NCBI GenBank assembly: GCA_035063885.1
Contig: JAPSFM010000079.1
Location: 1 to 24,821 of the forward strand
Origin: CAADGY01 sp900696665
GTDB lineage: Bacteria > Acidobacteriota > Terriglobia > Bryobacterales > Bryobacteraceae
Direction of reading: 5' to 3'
Length of the DNA: 24,821 nucleotides
Below, one piece after another: positions 15,727 through 24,821 of this stretch. Positions within the stretch are counted from its first letter, which is position 1. Each line of letters opens with the position of its first letter. Under the pieces are notes generated by a model, which saw only the letters and a program-made list of their open reading frames with translations, was not told the DNA's origin and did not search any database. Made by a program: the position numbers and the translations under genes.

Positions 15727-18700
15727 ATGCGCGTATATCGCTACCTACCCGCGCTGTTTATCTTTGCAGCCCTGTGGCTCGCCTTTGCGGGGCTGAAACT
15801 GAATGCGGCGGAAACCACCGGAACCATTGCGGGGGTGATCGTCGACTCCTCTGGCGCCGTAGTCCCCGAGGTGAAGATCCGCATTACCCACGAGAGCACG
15901 GGCCGGCAGCGGGAGACGATGAGCGACGGCTTGGGCAGCTTCGTCTTTCCTCTAGTCGATATCGGCCCCTATAGAGCCACCGCTGAGAAATCCGGCTTCC
16001 GCAACTTCGTGCAAAGCGGTCTCGTAGTCCGGGTGAACGATCGCATCACGCTGAACATCCGGATGGAAGTCGGCTCGATGGAACAGCAGGTGACGGTGAC
16101 GGGACAAGGCTCACTTGTCAATACTCAGACAGCCGAGATACGTTCGTTGGTGGACCGCGTCCGTATCGAAAAGCTGCCCCTGAACGGCCGTAACGTTTTG
16201 CAGTTGACGCTGCTGACAGGTGGTGTGCTCGATTCGGGTGGCGGCACGGCGAACCAGGGCTTCATCCACGCCAACGCCAAAATTTTCCCCTCGGCCAGCG
16301 GCGGCCGGGCCGATGCCATGAACTTCATCTTTGACGGGGGTACGAATAACGACCGTTACACCAATGTGGCGATGCCCTTGCCGAACCCCGATGCGGTGCA
16401 GGAATTCAGCTTTCTTACGAACAGCTTCAGTGCGGAGTACGGAGCGGCTTCCGGGGGCGTGGTGAACGTTGTGAGCAAGACGGGCACCAACGAACTGCAC
16501 GGCACGGCATACAATTACTTGCGGAACTCCAAGTTGAACGCAACCAACTTCTTCACGCCCGGAGTTTCCGACCGGCTTAAGCGCAACCAGGCCGGCTTCA
16601 GCGTGGGCGGTCCAGTGTGGCTGCCACGGATTTACGACGGCCGGAACAAGACGTTCTTTTTCGTCTCGTTCCAGGAGACGTTCTTGCGTCAGTCCCCGGT
16701 AAGCGCTAATCAGCGCACTCTCACGGCCGATGAACTGAAAGGCGATTTCTCTCTGCAGGCGTCGCTTCTCAGGCGACCGGTGCTGGACCCCGCCACTGGA
16801 ACCGACAGATCCAATCGCACTCCCTTCCCCAACAATCAAGTGCCGATAAACCGGCTCGACCCGATCATGCTGAAGATCAGCACGCTACTCCCTGTCGGCG
16901 ATCCGGCTACAGGATTCATCACCTCCGCGAGAGCACGCACCATGAACAACCAGCCAGAGTGGCTGGCGCGCGGGGACCACAACGTCTCTTCGGCCAACCG
17001 GCTCTCGTTCAGGTACTTCCGCAGCCTGTTCAGCCCTATCCTGTCCGTCGAGGAAGCCAATCCTTACCTCACGGGTAATAGCGGGATCAGGCAGTTCTCC
17101 CAAAATTTCACTCTCGGCGACAGCCATATTTTCACACCGCGCCTGCTGGCGAATGTAAACGTGACTGTAAGTCGTATCCACAACGCCGAAACCTACATGT
17201 ACCCCGGACTGGCGAACAATAATCCTGCGGCGCTCGGCATCATGGGATTCCCGAACGGCTCTTTTTTCCTGCGTTCGCCGTTCGTGGCGGTGGGCTACGC
17301 CGGACCATACACCACGCTTGCCTCGACCAACTTCCAATACCAGGGCAGCATGACCTACATTGTGGGGAGACACGAGATCAAGTTTGGCGCACAGTATATG
17401 CGCAGCCAGTTGAACCAGCAACGGCTTGCGCTCGGCGGCAACTGGTTCTTCGGGACCAACTACACCGACATCCCGCAATCCGACTTCCTGATGGGGCTGC
17501 CAAATTCGTTTTCGGCCTTCGGCACTTTCGGCGAGGCGCTCCGCCAGAACCGCTTTGACACGTACGTGCAGGACAATATCAGGCTCTCCCGCCGTCTCAG
17601 CGTCAGCGTGGGCATCCGTTTCGACCCGTTCTTCCCTTGGGCCGAGACGAACTACGACAAAGTATCGCTGTTCCGCCCGGGGCTAAAGTCGCAGCGCTTC
17701 CCAAACCTGCCAGTGGGCGCCGTGGTCGCGGGTGACCCCGGAGTTCCGGAGCACGGCTACCCGGGAGACCATAACAACTTCGCCCCGCGCGTCGGCTTTG
17801 CTTTCGACCCGCGCGGCAACGGAAGGACTGCAATCCGCGGGGCCGCCGGCTTCTTCTTCGGGCAGCCCGGATCGGCCTCCATCAATCAGCGATCACAAGT
17901 GAACTTCCCCTTCGTTACACGGGCCGACATCACCTCTCCCGGTTCCCTCGGTCCCGGAGGTGTGGCGAACGTCTTCCGTACCGGCACGAAGGACGAGATT
18001 TTTAACCCATTCCTCACGACCATTGGGGTGCCGCCTAAGGAATTCACGATTCCGACACCCCTTCTGTATACCTCCACTTCGGACAACTACGGGCTGCCGT
18101 ACACGGCGCAGTGGAACTTCAGCGTGGAACAGCAGTTCGGCCGCGACTGGACCACCACAGCCACCTACATGGGGTCGAAATCGACACACCTCCTGATGGC
18201 GTACGAACGAAACCCCTCCATCTACATCCCCGGAAACGGACCGGACGGCAGACCGCTTTCGACCTCGGCCAATATCGATCAAAGGCGCCCCTACGGTCCG
18301 GCGTTTACGTCGGTGCAAGAGTTGGCCAGCGATGGAAACGCGAACTACAACGCATTGGTGCTGCGGGTTCGGAAGGCCGTGAACGGAGTACATTGGTGGT
18401 CACGCTCGACCTTCGAGGTGAATCACACCTGGTCGCATACGCTGGACGTCCTCTCCGACGTGGTCAGTCCAGGCGGCTCGACACCCCGGAACCCATTCAA
18501 CGCCGGGCTGGATTATGGAAACTCGAACTTCGATCACCGCCATCGCTTCGTGGCCTCCTACGTCTGGGCCCTGCCGCCGCTGACTACCATGCCGACTGCA
18601 GTCCGGGCTGTGCTGGGGAACTGGAACACGTCTTCGGTGATGACTTTCCAGGACGGCAACGTTTTTAGCCTAACGGGCGGCCTCTCGCAACCCTTCACGA

Positions 18701-19068
18701 CAGGCGACCCCGCCACTCAGGTGGGCGCTGATGCGACTCTCCCGTCGGGCCGTTCGAAGCCGGAGCGAATTCTCCGGTGGTTCAACACCGACGCATTCCG
18801 GCCTACGCCCGTCGGCGCGTACGGGAATACGGGGAGAAACATCCTGCGCGGCCCCGGCTTCGCGAATGTAGATTTCTCGGTGTATAAGAACCTCCCGCTG
18901 CCGGGAGGCGAAGGCCGCTACATCGAGTTCCGCTCCGAGTTCTTCAACCTGTTCAACCGCGTCAATCTCGGGATGCCGAATTCGAACGCGAGCAACGCCT
19001 TCTTCGGCCGGATCCTGTCGGCCGGGTCGCCGAGGATCGTGCAGTTCGCCGTGAAATTGTATTTTTGA
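15727..19068 (+). CDS. TonB-dependent-receptor-like outer-membrane protein (receptor 2)
   Basis: A paralogue of receptor 1, of 1113 residues. ATG at 15727 is chosen because AAGGAG lies 6 nt before it and a clear signal peptide follows (MRVYRYLPALFIFAALWLAF); the frame runs open further upstream to 15235 through non-coding sequence. A Cna-B-like domain spans about residues 33-115 (TGTIAGVIVDSSGAVVPEVK), then the plug (LPLNGRNVLQLTLLTGG; PNPDAVQEFSFLTNSFSAEY) and the barrel, ending in KLYF. Many blocks are shared with receptor 1 over the whole length, so they arose by duplication. Four plus-strand genes follow closely, which makes it the first gene of a likely operon. It probably imports a glycan or its fragments; the ligand is unknown. 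Confidence 0.9.
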   Translation: MRVYRYLPALFIFAALWLAFAGLKLNAAETTGTIAGVIVDSSGAVVPEVKIRITHESTGRQRETMSDGLGSFVFPLVDIGPYRATAEKSGFRNFVQSGLVVRVNDRITLNIRMEVGSMEQQVTVTGQGSLVNTQTAEIRSLVDRVRIEKLPLNGRNVLQLTLLTGGVLDSGGGTANQGFIHANAKIFPSASGGRADAMNFIFDGGTNNDRYTNVAMPLPNPDAVQEFSFLTNSFSAEYGAASGGVVNVVSKTGTNELHGTAYNYLRNSKLNATNFFTPGVSDRLKRNQAGFSVGGPVWLPRIYDGRNKTFFFVSFQETFLRQSPVSANQRTLTADELKGDFSLQASLLRRPVLDPATGTDRSNRTPFPNNQVPINRLDPIMLKISTLLPVGDPATGFITSARARTMNNQPEWLARGDHNVSSANRLSFRYFRSLFSPILSVEEANPYLTGNSGIRQFSQNFTLGDSHIFTPRLLANVNVTVSRIHNAETYMYPGLANNNPAALGIMGFPNGSFFLRSPFVAVGYAGPYTTLASTNFQYQGSMTYIVGRHEIKFGAQYMRSQLNQQRLALGGNWFFGTNYTDIPQSDFLMGLPNSFSAFGTFGEALRQNRFDTYVQDNIRLSRRLSVSVGIRFDPFFPWAETNYDKVSLFRPGLKSQRFPNLPVGAVVAGDPGVPEHGYPGDHNNFAPRVGFAFDPRGNGRTAIRGAAGFFFGQPGSASINQRSQVNFPFVTRADITSPGSLGPGGVANVFRTGTKDEIFNPFLTTIGVPPKEFTIPTPLLYTSTSDNYGLPYTAQWNFSVEQQFGRDWTTTATYMGSKSTHLLMAYERNPSIYIPGNGPDGRPLSTSANIDQRRPYGPAFTSVQELASDGNANYNALVLRVRKAVNGVHWWSRSTFEVNHTWSHTLDVLSDVVSPGGSTPRNPFNAGLDYGNSNFDHRHRFVASYVWALPPLTTMPTAVRAVLGNWNTSSVMTFQDGNVFSLTGGLSQPFTTGDPATQVGADATLPSGRSKPERILRWFNTDAFRPTPVGAYGNTGRNILRGPGFANVDFSVYKNLPLPGGEGRYIEFRSEFFNLFNRVNLGMPNSNASNAFFGRILSAGSPRIVQFAVKLYF

Positions 19069-19089
19069 GGACGATCTCCTGGTTGAGCC

Positions 19090-19920
19090 ATGCTATCGGG
19101 TCTGTTCATCTGTCTTGCCTCGACAATCTTGATCGAGGGCCAGCCGGGGAAGGCGAACCTGGTGCTGCGGGATTCGCGTGCGCCTGGGGCGGTCTGGAAT
19201 TTGCGGATCCCGGAGACAGTACATGAGGATGCAGGTTTCGTGGCATTGAGCACGCCGCCTTCGGGAATCGAATGGCGCCGGTTCGGACCGCAAATCGGCT
19301 ACGAACTGGACGTGCCGCGAGCGACACCCGACCTGTCCTACATGGCGCGGCAGAAGCCGCCCCGAACTCCTCCGCTGCCAGGGTCGTACCGCATCGCGGT
19401 GCGATGTGAGGCGGAGGCCGAAAGCGTGCGCTTCGCCGTCCGGTTGACCAACACGTCCGGGCGCGACTGGCGCAGCGCCTTCGTCCATCTGTGTCTCTCG
19501 CACCGCGATGCCCCCGGCTTCGCGCGGAGCGGTGCGGTGTGGCTCAAGACCGCGCTGGGGCTTTCCGCCGGGACGGAATGGAAACGTTCGCCCGGACAAT
19601 ACGCCGCCTTCGCGCTGCTGCTGTTCGGGGATTTGGAGACCCACGATCCCTTTTACACCGACTACATCCGCGCGGAGGGTAACGCCCGCGCACGTGGACG
19701 GTACGTATTCGGGTGCGACAACGCCCGCCCGATGTGCGCCGGCATCGCCGCCGCGCGCCCGCTCTTTTTCATGAACAACCAGGCCAACCCGTGCACCGAC
19801 GTCGCCGTGGCGTTCGGCGATCTCGCGCCCGGTGAAACCGGCGAAGGCTCCGGCCGGGTATACTTCGTGCCGGGTGGTCCCGAGGAATTCGTCCGGCACG
19901 TGGAACGGGACTACCCTTAG
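19090..19920 (+). CDS. Secreted protein of unknown function
   Basis: A 276-residue protein starting 21 nt after the receptor 2 stop. The N-terminus (MLSGLFICLASTILIEG) resembles a short signal peptide. The rest alternates short strands and turns, as in an all-beta fold. The segment SVRFAVRLTNTSGRDWRSAF (about 117-136) resembles the strand pattern of jelly-roll or carbohydrate-binding domains, and C-terminal Gly-rich loops precede FVPGGPEEFV. I do not recognise the family. Its place between a receptor and an FG-GAP protein suggests a secreted or surface role in the same glycan system. A long ORF on the opposite strand is a shadow of this gene. Confidence 0.75.
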   Translation: MLSGLFICLASTILIEGQPGKANLVLRDSRAPGAVWNLRIPETVHEDAGFVALSTPPSGIEWRRFGPQIGYELDVPRATPDLSYMARQKPPRTPPLPGSYRIAVRCEAEAESVRFAVRLTNTSGRDWRSAFVHLCLSHRDAPGFARSGAVWLKTALGLSAGTEWKRSPGQYAAFALLLFGDLETHDPFYTDYIRAEGNARARGRYVFGCDNARPMCAGIAAARPLFFMNNQANPCTDVAVAFGDLAPGETGEGSGRVYFVPGGPEEFVRHVERDYP

Positions 19921-19929
19921 GACAAACCC

Positions 19930-21315
19930 ATGAAAAACCTGAATCGGAGATCCTTCTTTGTCACGCTTGCCGCCGCTTCTACGGGGCAGGCGGCGTCGGA
20001 GCGCTATCCCTTGAAGTGGAAGGCGGTTACCGGAATTGAGAACAACGGTGTGGTAGCGGGCAAGATAGATGGCAAGGTGAGGCTGTTCGTCACCGGCCGC
20101 ATGCACTACCGCAATCCACCGCCCTTGGCCGGTTACCTGGTTTCTCTGGACGCAGCCGGCCAGATCTTGTACAAGGACCGCGCACACTCCGGTGGCATCT
20201 GCGTTTTTCCGAGCTTCCTGGAACCGAAGGGAGTGGGCCCGTCCGTCTTCTATGCATGCGGGCCCTACCAACCGGATTCGGTGGGGGAGGCCCGGCTGGT
20301 AAACGCGTACGACGGCCGAACCCGATGGACCCAGCCCACCAGCAACCAGTTCTTCGGCAACGGCTCGTGCGTACTGGCTGATGTGGACGGCGACGGGGAG
20401 GAAGAACTGGTCTACGGCGACCAGGCGGCGGTGCGCTGCTTCCGCGCCCGAGACGGCAAGTTAAAGTGGCTCTACAACGACCGCGTGACCATCTGCCACG
20501 GGCGTCTCGCCTACGGCGAAATCAACCAGGACTCCCGCCCGGAACTGGTCTTCGGCACCGAATATTCGAATGCCGACAAGTCGTCGAGCATGGTCGCCAT
20601 TAACGGTCGGGGCAATGTGCTCTGGCGGAAGGACGGCATCGCGGGAGACATGGGTTCCACGCCCGCTGTGCTCGCCGACGTGGATGGCGACGGGCATCTC
20701 GAGATCTTGAAGGTCGAACTCGATTTATTGGGGCGCGAGAAGATGCCCTATGCGGGACTATTCTGCTACCGCGGCGACGGGACATTGAAATACCGCGCGG
20801 ACTTCGGTGTCAGCGGAATGGCTGTGGGTGACCTGGACGGGGACGGCTTCCCGGAAGCTGTCGGAATTTCCGACGGCCGCGACGGCGGCGTCAACGGCAG
20901 GAACGAGATTCGCTGCCTCGATCTCAGGACTGGGAAGATGAAGTGGACAACGCCCGTCCCACGCGCCTGGCTGGGCAGCCAGGATCCCGTCATGGCCGAC
21001 CTCACCGGCGACGGCCGCCTCAATATACTCGTGAGTTCCAGTAATCCCAGCGGATACGGACGGCGCAAGGGCGAGGAGCCGTATGGCGACATCTACATCG
21101 TCGACGGCCGCGGCAAGATCGTTTGGAACACGACCCTGCCGGATTTCGTGCACCAACCGTTCGTGAGCGACATCGACGGCGACGGCCGGAATGAAATCGT
21201 ACTGGCGTGCCATGACGGCACGATCTACTGTTACGGAACGCCGGGCAAGGCAGGCAGGCTCTGGTCGGTAACGGGCGGTAGTTTCGAGCGTACCTACGGG
21301 GCAGAGCCGCTCTGA
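19930..21315 (+). CDS. FG-GAP/VCBS-repeat exported protein with Tat-like signal
   Basis: A 461-residue protein. The N-terminus NRRSFFVTLAAAS is Tat-like (twin Arg at about 6-7), pointing to export in folded form. At least six Asp-rich calcium-binding loops recur through the protein: DVDGDG at about 151, a weaker NQDS at about 199, DVDGDG at about 250, DLDGDG at about 301, DLTGDG at about 357 and DIDGDG at about 414. These mark blades of an integrin-like beta-propeller, with PQQ-like GKLKW and GKMKW strands between them. Such propellers bind sugars or, in polysaccharide-lyase-like members (for example rhamnogalacturonan lyases), cleave them; no catalytic residues can be assigned here. It starts 9 nt after the previous stop, so it is probably co-transcribed. 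Confidence 0.8.
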   Translation: MKNLNRRSFFVTLAAASTGQAASERYPLKWKAVTGIENNGVVAGKIDGKVRLFVTGRMHYRNPPPLAGYLVSLDAAGQILYKDRAHSGGICVFPSFLEPKGVGPSVFYACGPYQPDSVGEARLVNAYDGRTRWTQPTSNQFFGNGSCVLADVDGDGEEELVYGDQAAVRCFRARDGKLKWLYNDRVTICHGRLAYGEINQDSRPELVFGTEYSNADKSSSMVAINGRGNVLWRKDGIAGDMGSTPAVLADVDGDGHLEILKVELDLLGREKMPYAGLFCYRGDGTLKYRADFGVSGMAVGDLDGDGFPEAVGISDGRDGGVNGRNEIRCLDLRTGKMKWTTPVPRAWLGSQDPVMADLTGDGRLNILVSSSNPSGYGRRKGEEPYGDIYIVDGRGKIVWNTTLPDFVHQPFVSDIDGDGRNEIVLACHDGTIYCYGTPGKAGRLWSVTGGSFERTYGAEPL

Positions 21316-21329
21316 GCTTGGGGGAGACG

Positions 21330-23447
21330 ATGCAGCCATGGATCGTGCTTGCCGTGCTCGCCGCCGTGAGTGATACCACCGGGGCATTGCACCAGAAGAC
21401 ATTGGAGAGGCTGGAGAGAAAGCCCGCGCTGGCAGGCAGGACGGTCCCCATCGCCCGCTTCCACGTTGCCGTGGACTGGCGGCCGTTCGGGTCGGTTGAG
21501 GAAGCAGCCGGGGCTGAAGCTGCCATCGACTGGTTCGACGCGACGCGTCAGGGGGTGGCACGCCAGGCGGCCTGTACCCTCAGCTTTGCCGCACTCGAAT
21601 TGCGGCAGTACCTCGCCCGTATGGGCCAGCGGCAGTCGTCCCCGATCCGCGTGCCAGGCGGCGAGGGTGACGGGCTCGCGATCACCACCCTCGGGAGGCT
21701 GACGTCAGAGCAACTCGCCCGCATGCCGGCTGGCATCGTAGAAATGCTGCGTGGAGGCCCCGAGCGCTTCGCCGTGGTGCCGTTCGAAGACGGTAGCCGC
21801 ATGACCGTGATGATGGTGGGATCGGACCGCATCGGCGCACTGTACGCCGTCTACGATTTTCTCGAACGTCAGGGAGTGCGGTTCATCGGCCTCGGTGAAA
21901 GCGAGGAGGTAGTGCCGCAAAGAACGGACCTGCTCATCCCCGCGGCGTACTCACGCAAACCCGGATTTGGTCTGCGATCGCTTTACGGTTATCGGAAGAA
22001 CCGCGGCACCGAGCCCTTTTTCAGTTGGATGGCGAAAAATAAGCTGAATGCCTGGGGCGCCGACGACCTCCTGCCGGGAATGCGCAAGCGCGGTTTCAAG
22101 TTATACGGCGGCAACCACTGGGTGCAGCCCGAAGCCGGCATTCGAGGCAACGTCTGCCTGAGCGACGAGCCGCAGACCGAAACGTTCGTACGGAACGTAG
22201 TCAACCTCCTGGCGGACGGAATCTACAAAGACCTCGATATCCTGGAATACCTCCCTGCCGACTGGGGCGTGCGTTGCGAGGAAGACAACAAGTTCGGCTC
22301 ACCCACGGATCGCGATGTTCTTCTCGTGCACCGGCTGCGGAAAGCCATCCGCGCAGCCTCCGAAGCGGGCAGGCTGAGGCGCGACGTGCAGGTTTTCTTC
22401 TACGCGTACTTCGACACGGTCAGCCCGCCTACCAGGCCTCTGCCGCCGGACTTCGATTACCAGCGTACCAGCGTGGGATTCTACGCGATGCGCTGCTTCA
22501 ACCATGCCATAAACGACCCGTCCTGCAACGAGGCCTTCGTCGCGTACATCAAGCGCGCGGGTGGGGAATTCGCCGTTTCGCGGCCTGTCAACGCCCAACT
22601 CAATGCTTACCTGAGACTTTGGACCGGGGGGAAGACGCCATGGAAGGGCCGTGTCGGTTACGGCGATTACTACAGCATGGCACGGCTCTTCCAGATCCCC
22701 AACCCGCTCATGAATATCATCGCCGCGGACATTCCTTACGCTCACAAGCTGGGCGTTTGGGACGCTCGATACATGCATCCGACCACGAGCGACTGGGGCA
22801 CCAAGACGCTCACCAATTACCAGTTCGCCAAGATGTTATGGGACCCGAATCTGGACGTGCCCGCCCTGCTCGCGGAGTACTTCCGCCTGCGCTACGGTGC
22901 CGCCGCACAGCCCGTGTGCGACTTCTACTTCCGGCTGGAACGGGCCATGGCGAATATCATGTGGCTCAAGGGCGACTTCGTGGATCGCTTCGACCGCGTC
23001 CATAAGATGAAAGACACGTTGTTCATCTGGGATCACCTGCATCTCGAGCCCTACCAACCGGCCATCAACGACGGCGTCGATCTGGAGGAAAGCGTGACGG
23101 AGATGCAGCGCTGCCGCGAGCTCCTGGGCCGGGCGCTGGCGTCGGCACAGGACGAGGCAGCACAGCGCCGCATCCGCGAAGACGATACCTGGTTCCAATA
23201 CTCGTCCAACACCATCCACTTCTACTACCACATGGCGAAAACCTACACCCGCTGGGTGGCCGGCGACCGCCCAGGCGCTGTGCGGAGTTTCGCGGAAGCC
23301 GAGAAACACGCCACGTTACTGCGCGCACAAACGCTGCCGATCCTCGTCCAGGGCGTGCACCAGCCGAATCAGGCGGACGGTCTTGAGGCGGCGCGCCTGA
23401 TGCCGGCTTACGAGCATTTCAAGAAAGAGTTTGGAGGCACGCAATGA
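21330..23447 (+). CDS. DUF4838/alpha-glucuronidase-like secreted protein
   Basis: A 705-residue secreted protein (ATG at 21330 with GGGGAG just before; a TTG at 21318 is possible). A hydrophobic signal (MQPWIVLAVLAAVS) is followed by an alpha/beta N-terminal domain resembling the GH20/GH67 N-terminal domain, with the typical DRIGALYAVYDFLERQGVRF at about 168-187. A large TIM-barrel-like region follows (from about 215: RSLYGYRKNRGTEPFFSWMA), then a helical C-terminal part (DUF4838-like). These proteins occur in glycan-use loci of Acidobacteria and Bacteroidetes; enzyme activity is mostly unproven, and I assign no catalytic residue. The stop overlaps the next start by 4 nt. Confidence 0.75.
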   Translation: MQPWIVLAVLAAVSDTTGALHQKTLERLERKPALAGRTVPIARFHVAVDWRPFGSVEEAAGAEAAIDWFDATRQGVARQAACTLSFAALELRQYLARMGQRQSSPIRVPGGEGDGLAITTLGRLTSEQLARMPAGIVEMLRGGPERFAVVPFEDGSRMTVMMVGSDRIGALYAVYDFLERQGVRFIGLGESEEVVPQRTDLLIPAAYSRKPGFGLRSLYGYRKNRGTEPFFSWMAKNKLNAWGADDLLPGMRKRGFKLYGGNHWVQPEAGIRGNVCLSDEPQTETFVRNVVNLLADGIYKDLDILEYLPADWGVRCEEDNKFGSPTDRDVLLVHRLRKAIRAASEAGRLRRDVQVFFYAYFDTVSPPTRPLPPDFDYQRTSVGFYAMRCFNHAINDPSCNEAFVAYIKRAGGEFAVSRPVNAQLNAYLRLWTGGKTPWKGRVGYGDYYSMARLFQIPNPLMNIIAADIPYAHKLGVWDARYMHPTTSDWGTKTLTNYQFAKMLWDPNLDVPALLAEYFRLRYGAAAQPVCDFYFRLERAMANIMWLKGDFVDRFDRVHKMKDTLFIWDHLHLEPYQPAINDGVDLEESVTEMQRCRELLGRALASAQDEAAQRRIREDDTWFQYSSNTIHFYYHMAKTYTRWVAGDRPGAVRSFAEAEKHATLLRAQTLPILVQGVHQPNQADGLEAARLMPAYEHFKKEFGGTQ

Positions 23448-24821
23448 GAACCGCCAGTTGGGCGATGGTCCTGCTGGCCGCGGCGTTTGCGTCCGGTGCG
23501 GAGACGGCGCGCCCAATACGCGTGGTAGTTCCGAAAGACGCCGCGCCACGCGTCGAGTTCGGCGTGGCCAGGTTGATGAACGCCCTTCGGTCGGTGGGCT
23601 ACGATCCGGTGCGCGCCGCCGCGCGGGACGGCGGCCCCGCTATCGTGATTGGCAACCCCAAGAAAGACCCCGCGTTGGCAAGGCTGGTGCGGACCGCGTC
23701 GCCGGCATTTTTAAATCCCGAGGGTTTCGTGATGGCAGGCCTCGGAGGCGGCGTCACCGCGGTAGGCGCAACCGGCGATACGGGTCTTCTCTACGGCTGT
23801 CTGGAACTCGAGGCTCGGGTGCGGGCCGCCCGCTCCGTGCCCCCGAGACTGGCTGTCTCCGATGCGCCGAGCTTTTCCCTGCGAGGTCCCGCCATTGGGA
23901 TGCAGCGACCCGAAATTACCCACGACGGCGTCCAGTACGATTATCTCTACACCCCAGAGAACTTCCCTTTCTTCTACGACCGCGCGCACTGGACGCGCTA
24001 TCTGGACTTCCTGCTTGAAAACCGGATGAACACGCTATACCTGTGGACGGGCCACCCGTTCACGTCGCTGCTCGAGCTGCCACGCTACCCGGAGGCGCGC
24101 GAACTCGCTCCCGAGCAATTGCGCAAAAACATCGAGACCTTCAAGTGGCTCACCTCGGAGGCGGACAAGCGCGGCATCTGGGTCATTCAGAAGTTCTATA
24201 ACATCCACATCTCACATGCCCTGGCCAAGGCGAGGAACGTGCCCATCGTGTACAGCCGCCCTACCGAACTGGCGTCTGCTTACATGCGCTACGCTGTCTC
24301 GGAATTCATCCGCAGCTACAAGCATGTAGGGTTCATGCTATGCCTTGGCGAGGCCCTCCAGGACGATTACGACGCCGAGTGGCTGACCGGTGTGATCCTG
24401 ACCGGAGTGAAGGACGGCATGCGGGCGCTTGGCATCACGGAGGAACCGCCCGTCATCGTGCGGGCGCACAGCACGCCCATCGAGCAGGTGATGGCGGCGG
24501 CGACGCGGGTCTATTCGAACCTCCTGACGATGCACAAGTACAATGGCGAAGGCCTCACTACGCCGGAACCTCGCGGCGAAGTCCGGCGCCTCCACGAATC
24601 GCTGGCGAAGTTGGCGCCGGCGCACATCGTCAACGTGCACCTGCTGTCGAACCTGGAGCCGTTCCGATGGGGCGCCATCGGGTTCATCCGGAAATCGATG
24701 CTCTCGTGCCAGAGGATGGGCGCCAAGGGCCTGCACTTATATCCGCTGCGGTACTGGGATTGGCCGGTTACGGCCGACGTGGCCTCTCCGCCGCTGCTGC
24801 AAATCGACCGCGACTGGATCT
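23444..24821 (+). CDS. Second DUF4838/alpha-glucuronidase-like secreted protein, cut by window end
   Basis: The frame is open from ATG at 23444 to the window end, giving 459 residues of a longer protein. TTGGAGG lies about 6 nt before the start, and the ATG overlaps the previous stop as ATGA. A signal peptide (MRTASWAMVLLAAAFASG) is followed by the alpha/beta N-terminal domain (IRVVVPKDAAPRVEFGVARL, then GDTGLLYGCLELEARV) and a TIM-barrel-like region (YLDFLLENRMNTLYLW; EADKRGIWVIQKFY; GFMLCLGEAL). It shares the domain layout of the previous gene but is not nearly identical to it, so it is a diverged paralogue. It probably acts on the same glycan. The C-terminus and catalytic centre cannot be judged. 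Confidence 0.75.
   Translation, partial: MRTASWAMVLLAAAFASGAETARPIRVVVPKDAAPRVEFGVARLMNALRSVGYDPVRAAARDGGPAIVIGNPKKDPALARLVRTASPAFLNPEGFVMAGLGGGVTAVGATGDTGLLYGCLELEARVRAARSVPPRLAVSDAPSFSLRGPAIGMQRPEITHDGVQYDYLYTPENFPFFYDRAHWTRYLDFLLENRMNTLYLWTGHPFTSLLELPRYPEARELAPEQLRKNIETFKWLTSEADKRGIWVIQKFYNIHISHALAKARNVPIVYSRPTELASAYMRYAVSEFIRSYKHVGFMLCLGEALQDDYDAEWLTGVILTGVKDGMRALGITEEPPVIVRAHSTPIEQVMAAATRVYSNLLTMHKYNGEGLTTPEPRGEVRRLHESLAKLAPAHIVNVHLLSNLEPFRWGAIGFIRKSMLSCQRMGAKGLHLYPLRYWDWPVTADVASPPLLQIDRDWI

Noticed and set aside
19093..20271. Long minus-strand ORF of 392 codons
   Set aside because: It is antisense to the 276-residue secreted protein and the start of the FG-GAP gene, both with better coding character; high GC often leaves such shadow frames open.
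20758..21561. Minus-strand ORF of 267 codons
   Set aside because: It is a shadow of the FG-GAP and DUF4838-like genes, has low-complexity composition and no recognised domain.
1..24821. CRISPR array or Cas genes accompanying the Tn7-like module
   Set aside because: No regularly spaced direct repeats and no Cas-like protein were seen in the window; they could still lie in cargo beyond the left edge.

Overview
The window looks like a high-GC chromosomal stretch from an Acidobacteriota member of the Bryobacter/Solibacter type. The evidence is two very long receptors that each carry a carboxypeptidase-regulatory-like domain, a TonB-type plug and a beta-barrel ending in Phe, together with secreted FG-GAP, alpha/beta-hydrolase and DUF4838-like proteins. 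The taxon is inferred from gene types, not from a marker gene.

Region 1 (about 107-5559, minus strand) is the transposition module of a Tn7-like element. Read in the direction of transcription it has four parts: a small Cys-rich DUF6788-like protein, a fused TnsA-TnsB transposase with both catalytic centres visible, a TnsC/TniB AAA+ ATPase, and a TniQ/TnsD-type targeting protein split by a one-base frameshift inside its zinc-binding region. The genes are tightly packed: tnsC starts 2 nt after the tnsAB stop, and the tnsC stop and tniQ start overlap by 8 nt. No CRISPR array or Cas gene is in the window. The C-terminal part of the TniQ protein has repeated helix-turn-helix-like units, so protein-guided targeting is the simpler reading. 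A 10-bp perfect inverted repeat holds the start codon of the first gene in its spacer. Element ends were not resolved.

Region 2 (about 5560-7610) is a decayed junction. It holds palindromes, a terminator-like hairpin, a minus-strand chain of small or truncated ORFs linked by ATGA overlaps, and a plus-strand TolB/oligogalacturonate-lyase-like beta-propeller pseudogene with at least three lesions.

Region 3 (about 7611-13280, plus strand) encodes an ECF sigma factor, its overlapping zinc-binding membrane anti-sigma factor with an unusually long extracytoplasmic part, and a 1097-residue TonB-dependent-receptor-like outer-membrane protein. This suggests a surface-signal-controlled uptake system.

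Region 4 (about 13416-24821) has a secreted alpha/beta-hydrolase (acetyl-xylan-esterase-like) on the minus strand. Divergent from it is a plus-strand run: a second receptor paralogous to the first, a 276-residue secreted protein of unknown function, a Tat-type FG-GAP repeat protein, and two DUF4838/alpha-glucuronidase-like secreted proteins, the last cut by the window end. The short gaps (21, 9 and 14 nt and a 4-nt overlap) suggest one operon for binding, import and breakdown of a glycan, possibly a uronate-containing or acetylated one. The substrate is inference.
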